This document shows positions 28,336 to 37,171 of a stretch of DNA of 64,000 bases, piece after piece. Under the pieces are notes generated by a model, which was given only the letters and a program-made list of their open reading frames with translations, searched no databases and was not told the DNA's origin. The translations under genes were made by a program, and so were the position numbers. Within the stretch, counting starts at the first letter, position 1; each line of letters begins with the position of its first letter. The stretch is from Lentzea sp. NBRC 102530 (GTDB lineage: Bacteria > Actinomycetota > Actinomycetes > Mycobacteriales > Pseudonocardiaceae): positions 186,001 to 250,000 of the forward strand of contig NZ_BSTF01000011.1 in the NCBI RefSeq assembly GCF_030269365.1, read 5' to 3'.

Positions 28336-28444
28336 GGGCGAGAACGTACGACACCGCGTGTGGGCTTCGTGTGTCGCCTCACACTTGTCGTCGCCAATTG
28401 ACGCAGGTCGAACGCATTTGGCGTCGTCAGGGAGACTTGTCGGC

Positions 28445-30085
28445 GTGACCGATGGCCCTTTGATCGTCCAGTCGGACAAGACGCTGCTGCTCGAGGTCGA
28501 CCACCCGCTCGCCGACGACGCGCGCACGTCCATCGCGCCGTTCGCCGAGCTGGAGCGGGCTCCCGAGCACGTCCACACGTACCGCGTGACGCCGCTGGCG
28601 CTGTGGAACGCGCGCGCGGCCGGGCACGACGCCGAGCAGGTGGTGGACGCCCTGGTGCGGTTCAGCCGCTACCCGGTGCCGCAGCCGCTGCTGGTGGACG
28701 TGGTCGACACGATGAGCCGGTTCGGCCGGCTCGTGCTCACCAACAACCCCGCCCACGGGCTGGTGCTGCACTCCAACGACCGCGCGGTCCTCGAAGAGGT
28801 CCTGCGCAACAAGAAGGTCGCGCCGATGTTCGGCGCCCGCATCGACGACGACACGGTCATCGTGCACCCGAGCGAACGCGGCCGCCTCAAGCAGCTGCTG
28901 CTCAAGGTCGGCTGGCCGGCCGAGGACCACGCCGGGTACGTCGACGGCGAGGCGCACCCGATCGAGCTCGAGGAGAACGGCTGGAAGCTGCGCGACTACC
29001 AGCGCCTCGCCGCCCAGGCGTTCTGGGCGGGCGGCTCCGGCGTCGTCGTGCTGCCGTGCGGCGCGGGCAAGACGCTGGTCGGCGCGGCGGCGATGGCCGA
29101 GGCGCAGGCGACCACGCTGATCCTCGTCACCAACACGGTGGCCGGACGGCAGTGGAAGCGCGAGCTGATCGCCCGCACGTCGCTCACCGAGGACGAGATC
29201 GGCGAGTACTCGGGTGAGCGCAAGGAGATCCGGCCGGTCACGATCGCGACCTACCAGGTGATCACCCGCAAGTCGAAGGGCGAGTACAAGCACCTGGAGC
29301 TGTTCGACTCGCGCGACTGGGGCCTGATCGTCTACGACGAGGTCCACCTGCTGCCCGCGCCGGTGTTCCGGATGACCGCCGACCTGCAGTCACGCCGCCG
29401 GCTGGGGCTCACGGCGACCCTGGTGCGCGAGGACGGTCAGGAAGGCGACGTCTTCTCGTTGATCGGGCCGAAGCGGTACGACGTGCCGTGGCGCGACATC
29501 GAGGCGCAGGGCTGGATCGCGCCCGCCGAGTGCACCGAGGTCCGCGTGACGCTGACGGACAACGAGCGCCTGCAGTACGCGACGGCCGAGCCCGAGGAGC
29601 GCTACAAGCTCTGCTCGACCGCCCGGACCAAGATCCCGGTGGTGCGGCGGATCATCGACCAGCGTCCCGACGAGCCGACCCTCGTGATCGGTGCTTACCT
29701 GGACCAGCTCGACGAACTGGGCGAGGAACTGGGGGCACCGGTGATCAAGGGGTCGACCCGCAACAAGGAGCGCGAGGAGCTGTTCGACCAGTTCCGCCGC
29801 GGTGAGATCCGCACGCTGGTGGTCTCGAAGGTCGCGAACTTCTCGATCGACCTGCCCGAGGCGTCCGTCGCGATCCAGGTGTCCGGCACGTTCGGCTCGC
29901 GCCAGGAGGAGGCCCAGCGCCTCGGCCGCATCCTGCGTCCCAAGGGCGACGGCCGGCAGGCGCACTTCTACTCGGTGGTCGCGCGGGACACCCTCGACAC
30001 CGACTACGCGGCGCACCGCCAGCGCTTCCTGGCCGAGCAGGGCTACGCGTACAAGATCGTCGACGCGGACGACCTGGTCGGATGA
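28445..30085 (+). CDS. XPB/Ssl2-type DNA helicase (superfamily 2)
   Basis: 546 residues from the GTG at 28445 (GGGAG 10 bases upstream). An N-terminal damage-recognition-like domain is followed by helicase motifs: Walker A PCGAGKTLVG, motif II DEVH (VYDEVHLLP), motif III GLTATLVRED, and the C-terminal motifs FSIDLPEASVAIQVSG and QRLGRILRPKGDG. Bacterial XPBs unwind 3'-5' and act in DNA repair. The gene matches Rv0861c (ercc3). Its usual neighbour is displaced to 15.4 kb. Confidence 0.94.
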   Translation: MTDGPLIVQSDKTLLLEVDHPLADDARTSIAPFAELERAPEHVHTYRVTPLALWNARAAGHDAEQVVDALVRFSRYPVPQPLLVDVVDTMSRFGRLVLTNNPAHGLVLHSNDRAVLEEVLRNKKVAPMFGARIDDDTVIVHPSERGRLKQLLLKVGWPAEDHAGYVDGEAHPIELEENGWKLRDYQRLAAQAFWAGGSGVVVLPCGAGKTLVGAAAMAEAQATTLILVTNTVAGRQWKRELIARTSLTEDEIGEYSGERKEIRPVTIATYQVITRKSKGEYKHLELFDSRDWGLIVYDEVHLLPAPVFRMTADLQSRRRLGLTATLVREDGQEGDVFSLIGPKRYDVPWRDIEAQGWIAPAECTEVRVTLTDNERLQYATAEPEERYKLCSTARTKIPVVRRIIDQRPDEPTLVIGAYLDQLDELGEELGAPVIKGSTRNKEREELFDQFRRGEIRTLVVSKVANFSIDLPEASVAIQVSGTFGSRQEEAQRLGRILRPKGDGRQAHFYSVVARDTLDTDYAAHRQRFLAEQGYAYKIVDADDLVG

Positions 30086-30510
30086 CCGGCTGGTGGATGT
30101 GGGACCCGGCCGGAACGGTGCCGTCGCGCCGTTTCCGGTCGGAGGAGTCGCTGGCTTCGTCCGCACCTGCCTCCCAGGTCGTCCGGTCCTCCGACTTCAC
30201 CTGCCCCGTGCAGCGCCGCCGGGCCACGGCCGTGCGGTCCGACTTCCTGGCCGTGACCGGTGACCCGGTGCAGGTGGCGCTGGTCGAGCAACGGCTGTGG
30301 ACGTTGCTCGTGGCGTTGCGGCGGGCTCAGCCCGTGCGCGACGCCCTGGCGACCTCGGTGGGACGCGCCGGCCGTGCCGCCCTGGTCGCGGAACCGTCCC
30401 GCGAGCTGGCCGAGTTCGACCGGCGCTTCGACCAGTTCGCCGACGCCCTGCGCGTGCTGGTCACCTCGCCGTCACCGGAGCAGCTGCGCCACACCGCCGC
30501 TCTGGACTAG
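30082..30510 (+). CDS. hypothetical protein coupled to the XPB helicase
   Basis: 142 residues starting with an ATG that overlaps the helicase stop by 4 bp (ATGA), so it is translated with it. No known domain was recognised. The second half is helical and charged (LVEQRLWTLLVALRRAQPVRD, LAEFDRRFDQFADALRVLV), which could mediate binding to the helicase. Its 3' end overlaps the convergent phosphatase remnant by 39 bp. Confidence 0.62.
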   Translation: MTGWWMWDPAGTVPSRRFRSEESLASSAPASQVVRSSDFTCPVQRRRATAVRSDFLAVTGDPVQVALVEQRLWTLLVALRRAQPVRDALATSVGRAGRAALVAEPSRELAEFDRRFDQFADALRVLVTSPSPEQLRHTAALD

Positions 30511-30969
30511 CGCCGGGATCTCCGCGACGCTGCCGAGCAGGTGCGTGTGGTCGGCGGTGCTCAGTTCCTGCTCGGTCTGGCTGCCGCTCAGCACGCCGAC
30601 GACGAACCCCGCCCCGGCGTTCGTGCCCGCCTCCAGGTCGCGGACGGTGTCCCCGGCGGTGAGCACCCTGCAGACGTTCCGGACGCCGGTCAACTCCATC
30701 GCCCGGTGGATCATGAACGGCGCCGGGCGGCCCGCCCGCACGTCGTCCACGCAGACGACGGCGTCGAGCTCGTCCCCCCAGCCGGGGACGGCGAGCAGGC
30801 CGTCCCCGACCGAGCGGTCGAAGCCGGTGGTGAGCGCGACCTTGATGCCGCTGTTCCGCAGCTGTGCCAACGTCTCCGGCACGCCGGGGATCGGGGTCGG
30901 CGGCGTAGCCCTCCAGTCCCGCAGCAGGGCCGGGTGCGCCTGCTGGGAGTTCTCGATCGAAAAGCTCAC
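30472..30969 (-). pseudogene. N-terminally truncated phosphonatase-like HAD hydrolase
   Basis: The frame from about 30969 encodes the C-terminal two-thirds of a phosphonatase-like HAD: ATPPTPIPGVPETLAQLRNS, VALTTGFDRSVGDGL, CVDDVRAGRPAPFMIHRAME and AGDTVRDLEAGTNAGAGFVV (motifs II-IV). The first ~70 residues, which carry the nucleophilic DMAGTT motif, are missing; upstream of 30985 the sequence changes to unrelated sequence. Without motif I it cannot be catalytic. It faces away from a PhnE remnant, so a deletion probably removed the genes between. Confidence 0.72.
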
Positions 30970-31083
30970 CAGGTCGGTCCGGTAGCGGTCGTCCGAGCAC
31001 TCGACGGGCCGTCCGTCCACTCCGGACGCGCAAGGGTGTTCCCGCGGAAGTGGTGCTCCCAAAGCGATCTCGAGGAGTTCTCG

Positions 31084-31683
31084 ATGCTCGGGAAGTCCTC
31101 GGAGGCAGCCGTGATCACGCTCCACATCGGACTGCCGGGCACCACGTTCTCCATCCCGTTCGCGCTCGCACTGGCACTTCTCGCTTCCAGGGCAACGACT
31201 TCCGCCGCGTGGGCGCAGCAGTCGGCACGCGCGGCGCTGTCGTTCCTGCGGGCGGTGCCGGACGTGGTGTTCGCGTTGATCTTCGTGACGGCGGTGGGGC
31301 TCGGGCCGTTCGCGGGCGTGCCGGCGCTGGTGTTCCACAACACCGGCGTCATGGGCAGGCTCTGGGCCGAGGCGATGGACGAGAGCGACCGCGGGCCGCG
31401 CGACGCGGTGCGGGTGACCGGTGCTTCCGGTCCGCAGGTCGCGCTGCACGCGGTGCTCCCGACCGTGTTGCCGTCGCCGGCGGGACTCCTGCTCTACCGG
31501 CTGGACGTGAACGTGCGGTCGTCGCTCGTCCTCGGCCCGGTCGGCGCGGGCGGCATCGGGTTCCTCGTCAACCAGTCGATCAAGCTGGTCCGGTTCGACG
31601 AGATGGTCACGCACATCCTCGTGGTGCTGGTGGTCGTGGTCGATCAGGCGTCCGCACTGGTGCGCAAGAGGCTAGGTGCTTGA
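31084..31683 (+). pseudogene. N-terminally truncated phosphonate ABC transporter permease (PhnE-like)
   Basis: About 200 residues with the PhnE core: LSFLRAVPDVVFALIFVTAVG, LGPFAGVPALVFHNTGVMGR, DAVRVTGASGPQVALHAVLP and VGAGGIGFLVNQSIKLVRFDE. The EAA-type loop and last three helices are present, but the first one or two helices and a ribosome-binding site are not; normal PhnE has 260-280 residues. No phnC or phnD gene remains here. Its end overlaps the convergent protease gene. Confidence 0.72.
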
Positions 31684-33112
31684 CCTGCTGGCCGTAGCGG
31701 GCGCCTTGGCGCACGGTCACCGAGCCGTCCGCTGCGACCTCGCAGGGGTTGTCGGCCGTGCACTGCTCACCGCTGTCGTTGCCGGTGCTGTGCACTCCGA
31801 CGACGGTGACGCCGTCCCGCAGCACGATCGGCGCACCGGAACCACCGTGCGACGGCGTGCACTCGGGGTTGTAGCGATAGGCGTTGTCCTGCGTGTAGCC
31901 CTCTTCGCGCAGATGCGGGACAACAGCCTCGATCGTGCACTGGAAGCGGTTGCCGTTGCCCGCCGAGATGACGTCGACGCGCTCGCCGGGCCGTGCGGAC
32001 CGGTCCGCGAGCGTGAAGACCTTCACGCGCGCGGCCCTGAGCTGCGCGTAGGTCCGGTCGAGCTGGAAGAGCGCGGTGTCGGTGCCGGACATGGACGCGC
32101 GCAGCAGGTGCGTCGTCTTCACCTCGGCCTGCGGGTAGCCCTGGCGGTCGCCGATGGTCACGGGGATCTCCAGCGGCACGTTCCGCAGGGTCTCGCCCGG
32201 TGCGGGGCGTTCGGGGACGCAGTGGCCGTTGGTGAGCAGCAGCGCGGGGTCGTCCTCCCTGGTCTTCGAGGTCCGGACGACCGAACCCGAGCAGACGCCA
32301 CCGAGCGATGCGGCGCCTTCGAGGTTCGGCACCGGGGTGTCCGGCGGGTTCAGGCGGCCGGTGACGACGTCGGCGACCCACCCCTTGAAGTGGTGCACGT
32401 CGGTGTACATGACGGGCCGGTCGTCGCCACCCGAACCGCTGACCAGGCCCGCCATCACCCAGCGGGCGCCGTCGCGGACGAGTGCGGGGCCGCCGGAGTC
32501 CATGTTGGTGGCGGCGACGCTGCCGTCCAGCGCGCCGATGCACAGCTCACGGTCGGCGTGGATGCCGTCGCAGGCGGACGCGGGCTGGATGACCGTGTCG
32601 GCCTCGCGCAGCTTCTGCGGGTAGCACTCGGGGACGCGGCGGTCGCACGTCATGCCCCAGCCGAGGATGCGCGCCCGCGTGCCGTCGGCGGGCCTCGCGT
32701 CCGGCAACGCCACGGGCTCCGTCTTCGCCGGTCGCTTCAGCTTCAGCAGGCCGATGTCGCCGTCCTGGACCGGGTGCGGTGAGTAGGTGATGAAGCGTTC
32801 GACCGCGATCACCTCGCCGCCGCTGCCCGCGTCGAGCGTGCCGAGCCGCACCGACCAGTCCTTCGGCCTGCCGACCTGGGCGAGGCTCGGGTTGTTGCGG
32901 GTGCAGTGACCCGCCGTGACCGCCCACTGCGGCGCGACCAGCGTGACACCGCACGTGTGGCCGTCCGGGCGGGGCGAGTCGGGACGTTGCAGGGAGCCGG
33001 AGAAGCGGTAGGCCTGCGGGGCCTCGTCGCCTCCCCTGATGGCGTGCGCCGGGGTGCCGGCGGTGATCACCGCAGCCACCGCGAAGATCGTCGTCAACAG
33101 GGATTTTCGCAT
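31607..33112 (-). CDS. secreted double-domain trypsin-like serine protease
   Basis: 501 residues from the ATG at 33112 with a signal peptide ending PAHA and then IRGGDEAP, a typical zymogen-activation sequence. Domain 1 has the chymotrypsin triad TAGHC, DIGLLKL and DSGGPALV. Domain 2 starts about residue 255 and repeats the arrangement with TNGHC, DTALFQL and GGSGAPIVL, closer to the V8/glutamyl-endopeptidase type. Two intact triads in one chain are uncommon. The 3' end overlaps the PhnE remnant. Confidence 0.82.
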   Translation of the reverse strand: MRKSLLTTIFAVAAVITAGTPAHAIRGGDEAPQAYRFSGSLQRPDSPRPDGHTCGVTLVAPQWAVTAGHCTRNNPSLAQVGRPKDWSVRLGTLDAGSGGEVIAVERFITYSPHPVQDGDIGLLKLKRPAKTEPVALPDARPADGTRARILGWGMTCDRRVPECYPQKLREADTVIQPASACDGIHADRELCIGALDGSVAATNMDSGGPALVRDGARWVMAGLVSGSGGDDRPVMYTDVHHFKGWVADVVTGRLNPPDTPVPNLEGAASLGGVCSGSVVRTSKTREDDPALLLTNGHCVPERPAPGETLRNVPLEIPVTIGDRQGYPQAEVKTTHLLRASMSGTDTALFQLDRTYAQLRAARVKVFTLADRSARPGERVDVISAGNGNRFQCTIEAVVPHLREEGYTQDNAYRYNPECTPSHGGSGAPIVLRDGVTVVGVHSTGNDSGEQCTADNPCEVAADGSVTVRQGARYGQQVKHLASCAPVRTPDRPRPPAPRGCA

Positions 33113-33241
33113 GTCGCAGAGGCTGTCGGATGCGTGTCCGCACGGCGTGATGGCCGGGCAACAACTGCGCACGGGAGGTCGTTACGCAACGATGACGTCG
33201 CAAGAACGTCCCCATGAGACCCGTCCGGAAAGCTGGAGGGC

Positions 33242-33925
33242 ATGCCGCGCGTACTGCTGATCGAGGACGACGAGGCGGTCCGCGAGGGACTGTCGCTCGC
33301 CCTGACCTACCAGGGCCACACCGTGGACGCGGTGCCCACCGGCGAGGAGGGCCTCGACCTGTTGAGCAGCGTCACGCCCGACGTCGTGGTGCTGGACCTG
33401 ATGCTGCCGGGCGTGGACGGGTTCGAGGTGTGCCGCCGCATCCGCGCCACCGGTGACCTGCCGATCATCATGCTGACGGCGCGCAACGACGACATCGACG
33501 TGGTCGCGGGCCTGGAGGCGGGCGCCGACGACTACGTGGTCAAGCCGGCCCAGGCCCGCGTGCTGGAGGCCCGCATCCGCGCGGTGCTGCGCCGCTCGTC
33601 CGCCGCCCCGGTCGCCGAGGTCGTGGCCGAACGCCACGGCGACCTCACGATCGACCGCGACGGCCTCGTGGTGACGCGCTTCGGCCGGCCGGTCTCGCTC
33701 GCGCCCACGGAACTGCGCCTGCTGCTGGAACTCTCGTCGTCACCGGGCCGCGTGATGTCGCGGCAGCAACTGCTGGGTTCGGTGTGGGACCAGGGTTATC
33801 TCGGTGACTCGCGGCTGGTGGACGCGTGCGTGCAGCGGCTGCGCTCGAAGATCGAGGACGACCCTGCGGCGCCCGTGTACGTCCAGACCGTGCGGGGCTT
33901 CGGCTACCGCTTCGGACCGCTGTGA
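33242..33925 (+). CDS. OmpR-family response regulator (CseB-like)
   Basis: 227 residues. The receiver domain has the acidic pair EDDE, the phosphorylated Asp in VVLDLMLPG, and K in DYVVKPAQ. The effector winged helix contains LAPTELRLLLELSSSPGRVM and ends QTVRGFGYRFGPL. The order regulator-kinase-lipoprotein matches the CseB-CseC-CseA set that senses cell-envelope stress in Streptomyces, though order alone is not proof. Its stop overlaps the kinase start in GTGA. Confidence 0.93.
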   Translation: MPRVLLIEDDEAVREGLSLALTYQGHTVDAVPTGEEGLDLLSSVTPDVVVLDLMLPGVDGFEVCRRIRATGDLPIIMLTARNDDIDVVAGLEAGADDYVVKPAQARVLEARIRAVLRRSSAAPVAEVVAERHGDLTIDRDGLVVTRFGRPVSLAPTELRLLLELSSSPGRVMSRQQLLGSVWDQGYLGDSRLVDACVQRLRSKIEDDPAAPVYVQTVRGFGYRFGPL

Positions 33926-35307
33926 CGCTCCGCCTGCGGCTGCTGCTGGCGATGGGCCTGCTGACCATCGTGACGGCCGCGGCCGTCGCCGGCGCGGGGT
34001 ACGTGCGCGCCCGCGACGCGATCGTGCAACGCGCCCAGGACAACGCCGTCATCGAGACCACGAACCGCGTCGAGCAGCTCTACCCGCTGCCCGCGCGGGC
34101 GTTCGACCACGCCGCCCTGGAACGCATCGCCGGCCGCGTGTCGGGCCGCGAGGGTTCCGCGATCGCTTACGGCGACGGCATCTCCGCCGGCGGCATGGAC
34201 CCGTCGGTGATCACCGCCGAGCTGCGTTCGCTCGTGTCGTCCGGACGCGTCGGCTGGCAGCGCGTGTCCTACGGCGACGGAGTGTGGCTCGTGGTGGGCA
34301 TGCAGCTGCGGGTGGCGGCGGACGGTTCGTCGCGGGCGTCCGGCGCCGAGGTGTACGTGCTGCGGCCGTTCACGTCGGAGATCCAGGTCGTCGACGAACT
34401 GGCCCGCAACGCGTGGCTGATCGGCTCAGCGGTGCTCTTGCTGGCTCTGGGCCTGGGTTTTCTGGCCGCGCGGGGTGTGTTGCGGCCTGTCCGCGAGTTG
34501 CAACTGGCCGCGTGGAAGCTCGGCCAGGGCGACCTGACCGCGCGGGTGCCGGTGCGCGGGCGGGACGAACTGGCGTTGGTCGCGTCGACCTTCAACACCA
34601 CGGCCTCTGCCCTCGAGCACCACGTCGGCGAGCTGACCAGGATGGAGGCGGACGCGCGCCGGTTCGTGGCGGACGTGTCGCACGAACTGCGCACCCCGCT
34701 GGCCGCGATGACGGCCGTGACCGACGTCCTGGACGCCGAGACCGCCTCGCTGCCGGGCGTCGCGGGCCAGGCCGCCCGCCTGGTGAACCGCGAGACGCTG
34801 AACCTGACGCGCCTGGTCAACGACCTGATCGAGGTCACCCGCTTCGACTCCGGCACGGCTGCGCTCGCGCTGGACGACGTCGACGTGGCCGAGGTGGTGC
34901 GGACGTGCCTGCGGATGCGCGGGTTCTCCGACGTCACCGCGACCCTGCCGGACGGCGTGCGGGCGCGGCTGGACCCGCGCCGGCTCGACGTGATCGTGGC
35001 GAATCTGGTCGGCAACGCCCTTCGGCACGGCGCGCCACCGGTGTCGCTGGTGCTGTCGGTGGCGGGGTCGTCGCTGGTGATCCACGTGGCGGACGCCGGG
35101 CCCGGGCTGCCGGAGGAGGTGCTGCCGCACGTGTTCGCGCGGTTCTACAAGGCGGACTCGGCTCGCGGCCGGTCGGAGGGGTCGGGGCTGGGACTCGCGA
35201 TCGCGTGGGAGAACGCGCGGCTGCACGGGGGGACGCTGACGGCGGCGAACCGGCCTGGAGGCGGGGCGTTGTTCACGCTGCGGCTGCCGCTGGGTGGTGA
35301 GGAGTGA
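33922..35307 (+). CDS. sensor histidine kinase (CseC-like)
   Basis: 461 residues from the GTG at 33922. Two transmembrane helices (LLLAMGLLTIVTAAAVAGAG and SAVLLLALGLGFLAARGVL) flank an extracytoplasmic sensor of ~140 residues. HAMP (RPVRELQLAAWKLGQGDLTAR) is followed by the H box FVADVSHELRTPLAAMTAV and an ATPase domain with N (VANLVGNALRHGAP), G1 and G2 (GSGLGLAIAWENA). It pairs with the response regulator just upstream. Confidence 0.93.
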   Translation: MTLRLRLLLAMGLLTIVTAAAVAGAGYVRARDAIVQRAQDNAVIETTNRVEQLYPLPARAFDHAALERIAGRVSGREGSAIAYGDGISAGGMDPSVITAELRSLVSSGRVGWQRVSYGDGVWLVVGMQLRVAADGSSRASGAEVYVLRPFTSEIQVVDELARNAWLIGSAVLLLALGLGFLAARGVLRPVRELQLAAWKLGQGDLTARVPVRGRDELALVASTFNTTASALEHHVGELTRMEADARRFVADVSHELRTPLAAMTAVTDVLDAETASLPGVAGQAARLVNRETLNLTRLVNDLIEVTRFDSGTAALALDDVDVAEVVRTCLRMRGFSDVTATLPDGVRARLDPRRLDVIVANLVGNALRHGAPPVSLVLSVAGSSLVIHVADAGPGLPEEVLPHVFARFYKADSARGRSEGSGLGLAIAWENARLHGGTLTAANRPGGGALFTLRLPLGGEE

Positions 35308-36245
35308 AGCCGGGGACTGTCGGTGGTGGCTGGGAGGATGAATTCAGGGGGACCCCCTGGAGGGGACGCCTGCGCGAGCTTGGGCGGATGGCCCGGTTCG
35401 GGCGGCGCGGCGGACCTGGGCAGGTGAATGGACTGGGACAGGCGGTCGGGCGTGGGAAAGAGGCCGGGCGCAGGCAGCAGGCCCGGCCCCGGCGGGTGGT
35501 CAGGTTCGGGCAGGTGGCCGAGCTTGGGCACGCGGCTCGGTTCGAACAGCAGGCCGGAGTCGTGCAAGAGGCCGGAGTCGTGCAAGAGGCCGGACTCGAG
35601 CAAGAGGCCGGAGTCGAGCAAGCGGTCGGGTTCGGGCGGCTGGCTCGGCTCGGGCGGCGAGCCAGGCCTGGGGAGGCGGTCGGGCTTGGGCAGGCAGCCG
35701 GACTCCGGCAGGCGGTCCGGCTTGGGCAGCGAGCCAGGTCTGGGCGGGCCGTCCCGCCTGCGCAGGCGGCTCGGGTCGAGCGCGTGGTGTGGCTCGGGCG
35801 GGCTGTGGGGGTCGTGGCGCTCGTGCTGGCCGTGCTCACGGCGTGCGGCATCCGCCCGACCGACCCGATCCCCGGCCTCGAAGCCCCCAGCGGGCCCGTC
35901 GAGAACACCTCGCCCTCGCTCTTCTGGCTCCTCGGCGGCCAGGTCGTGCCGGTGCCGCGCCCCCAGGGCAGTCTGAGCGGGCGGGACGTCGTGGCGTTGC
36001 TCGCCCAGGGGCCGAGCGCGGACGAGCAGGCGCGCGGGCTCACCAGTGAGGTGCCGTTCGACGCCGCGCCCGCGACGGTCGACCGCGTCGGCAACGGGTT
36101 GGACGTCACCGTCGCCAGTGACGTGTCGCAGCTCAGCGCGGCCGCTGTGCAGCAGATCGTGTGCACGTTGCTGGCCCTGCAGCCGGTGGGGACGGTCAAC
36201 CTGCGCGGGGGTGGGCATTCGCTGGAGTTCCAGCGGTGCGCTTGA
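35304..36245 (+). CDS. GerMN-like lipoprotein downstream of the two-component system, with a repeat-expanded N terminus
   Basis: 313 residues if translation begins at the GTG overlapping the kinase stop (GTGA, ribosome-binding site GGTGAGGA). The lipoprotein signal (WLGRAVGVVALVLAVLTACG) only begins about residue 162, after 150 residues of Arg/Gly/Gln/Glu low-complexity sequence. A shorter start at GTG 35784 or 35787 would put the lipobox at the normal place. The exported part (FWLLGGQVVPVPRPQGSL, LLAQGPSADEQARGLTSEVP, TVNLRGGG) has the GerMN fold of LpqB/CseA-like proteins. Which start is used is unresolved. Confidence 0.65.
   Translation: MKPGTVGGGWEDEFRGTPWRGRLRELGRMARFGRRGGPGQVNGLGQAVGRGKEAGRRQQARPRRVVRFGQVAELGHAARFEQQAGVVQEAGVVQEAGLEQEAGVEQAVGFGRLARLGRRARPGEAVGLGQAAGLRQAVRLGQRARSGRAVPPAQAARVERVVWLGRAVGVVALVLAVLTACGIRPTDPIPGLEAPSGPVENTSPSLFWLLGGQVVPVPRPQGSLSGRDVVALLAQGPSADEQARGLTSEVPFDAAPATVDRVGNGLDVTVASDVSQLSAAAVQQIVCTLLALQPVGTVNLRGGGHSLEFQRCA
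35552..35623. repeat. 18-bp minisatellite (four units) inside a longer degenerate GC repeat tract
   Basis: Four consecutive 18-bp units of GGCCGGAGTCGTGCAAGA type (35552-35569, 35570-35587, 35588-35605, 35606-35623), the first two identical and the others with one to three changes. Degenerate copies (GGTCGGGCTTGGGCAGGC-like) continue from about 35430 to 35760. In the reading frame of the lipoprotein gene they code for QEAGVV repeats. Confidence 0.8.
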
Positions 36246-36253
36246 ATCGGGGC

Positions 36254-37171
36254 GTGCACGTCTACTCCATTCCGATGCGCACCCGGTTCCGCGGCATCAC
36301 CGCGCGGACCGGGCTGCTGTTCGAAGGTCCGGCCGGGTGGGGCGAGTTCTGCCCGTTCGAGGAGTACGGCGACGAGGAGGCGCAGGCCTGGCTGGCCTGT
36401 GCGGTGGAGGCCGCGAACGTCGGGTGGCCGGAGCCGGTCAGGGACCGCGTTCCGGTCAACTGCACCGTGCCCGTGGTCGGTCCGGAGCGGGCCCACGAGA
36501 TCGTCAGCGGGTCCGGGTGTTCGACGGCCAAGGTGAAGGTGGCCGAGTCGACGCTCGAAGAGGACTGCGCGCGGCTTGAGGCCGTGCGGGATGCGCTGGG
36601 GCCCAACGGGTTCGTCCGGGTCGACGCGAACATGATGTGGGACGTCGACACGGCTGTCACGGCCATCAGGGCGATGGACAGGGCCGCCGGTGGGCTTCAG
36701 TACGTGGAACAGCCGTGTCACACGTTGGACGAACTGGCCGCCGTGCGCCGGAAGGTGACCGTGCCGATCGCCGCGGACGAGTCGATCCGCAAGGCCGAGG
36801 ACCCGGTGAAGGTCGCCGTGGCGGGGGCAGCGGACATCGCGGTGATCAAGGTGGCGCCGCTCGGCGGGGTGCGGAGGGCTCTCGAGGTCGCCGAGGCGTG
36901 CGGGTTGCCGTGCGTGGTGTCGTCGGCGTTGGAGACGTCCGTCGGGATGGCGGCCGGGGTCGCGCTCGCCGCCGCGTTGCCGGAGCTCGACTACGCGTGC
37001 GGGCTGGCCACGCTGCAGTTGCTGGACGGCGACGTCACCTCGGATTCGCTGCTGCCGCAGGACGGGTATCTGCCCGTGCTCACGAAGGCGCCGGTGCCCG
37101 ACCGGATCGCGGAGTTCGAGACCGGCGACCAGGCCTGGGTGGAACGGTTCCAGCGCGTGCTCAGCCGCTGA
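36254..37171 (+). CDS. menC: o-succinylbenzoate synthase (menaquinone synthesis)
   Basis: 305 residues from the GTG at 36254 (a TTG at 36242 is possible). Enolase-superfamily features: TAKVKVAE with the KxK-like catalytic lysine, metal ligands in VRVDANMMWD, VEQPC and AADESI, and the second catalytic lysine in VIKVAPLGG. Together these suit OSBS (the NSAR-less short form in actinobacteria). It dehydrates SHCHC to o-succinylbenzoate. No other men gene is in the window. It overlaps the convergent Uma2 gene by 11 bp. Confidence 0.88.
   Translation: MHVYSIPMRTRFRGITARTGLLFEGPAGWGEFCPFEEYGDEEAQAWLACAVEAANVGWPEPVRDRVPVNCTVPVVGPERAHEIVSGSGCSTAKVKVAESTLEEDCARLEAVRDALGPNGFVRVDANMMWDVDTAVTAIRAMDRAAGGLQYVEQPCHTLDELAAVRRKVTVPIAADESIRKAEDPVKVAVAGAADIAVIKVAPLGGVRRALEVAEACGLPCVVSSALETSVGMAAGVALAAALPELDYACGLATLQLLDGDVTSDSLLPQDGYLPVLTKAPVPDRIAEFETGDQAWVERFQRVLSR

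Noticed and set aside
35430-35760. CRISPR array
   Set aside because: The repeats are contiguous and degenerate with 18-bp period, without unique spacers or cas genes; it is a minisatellite.
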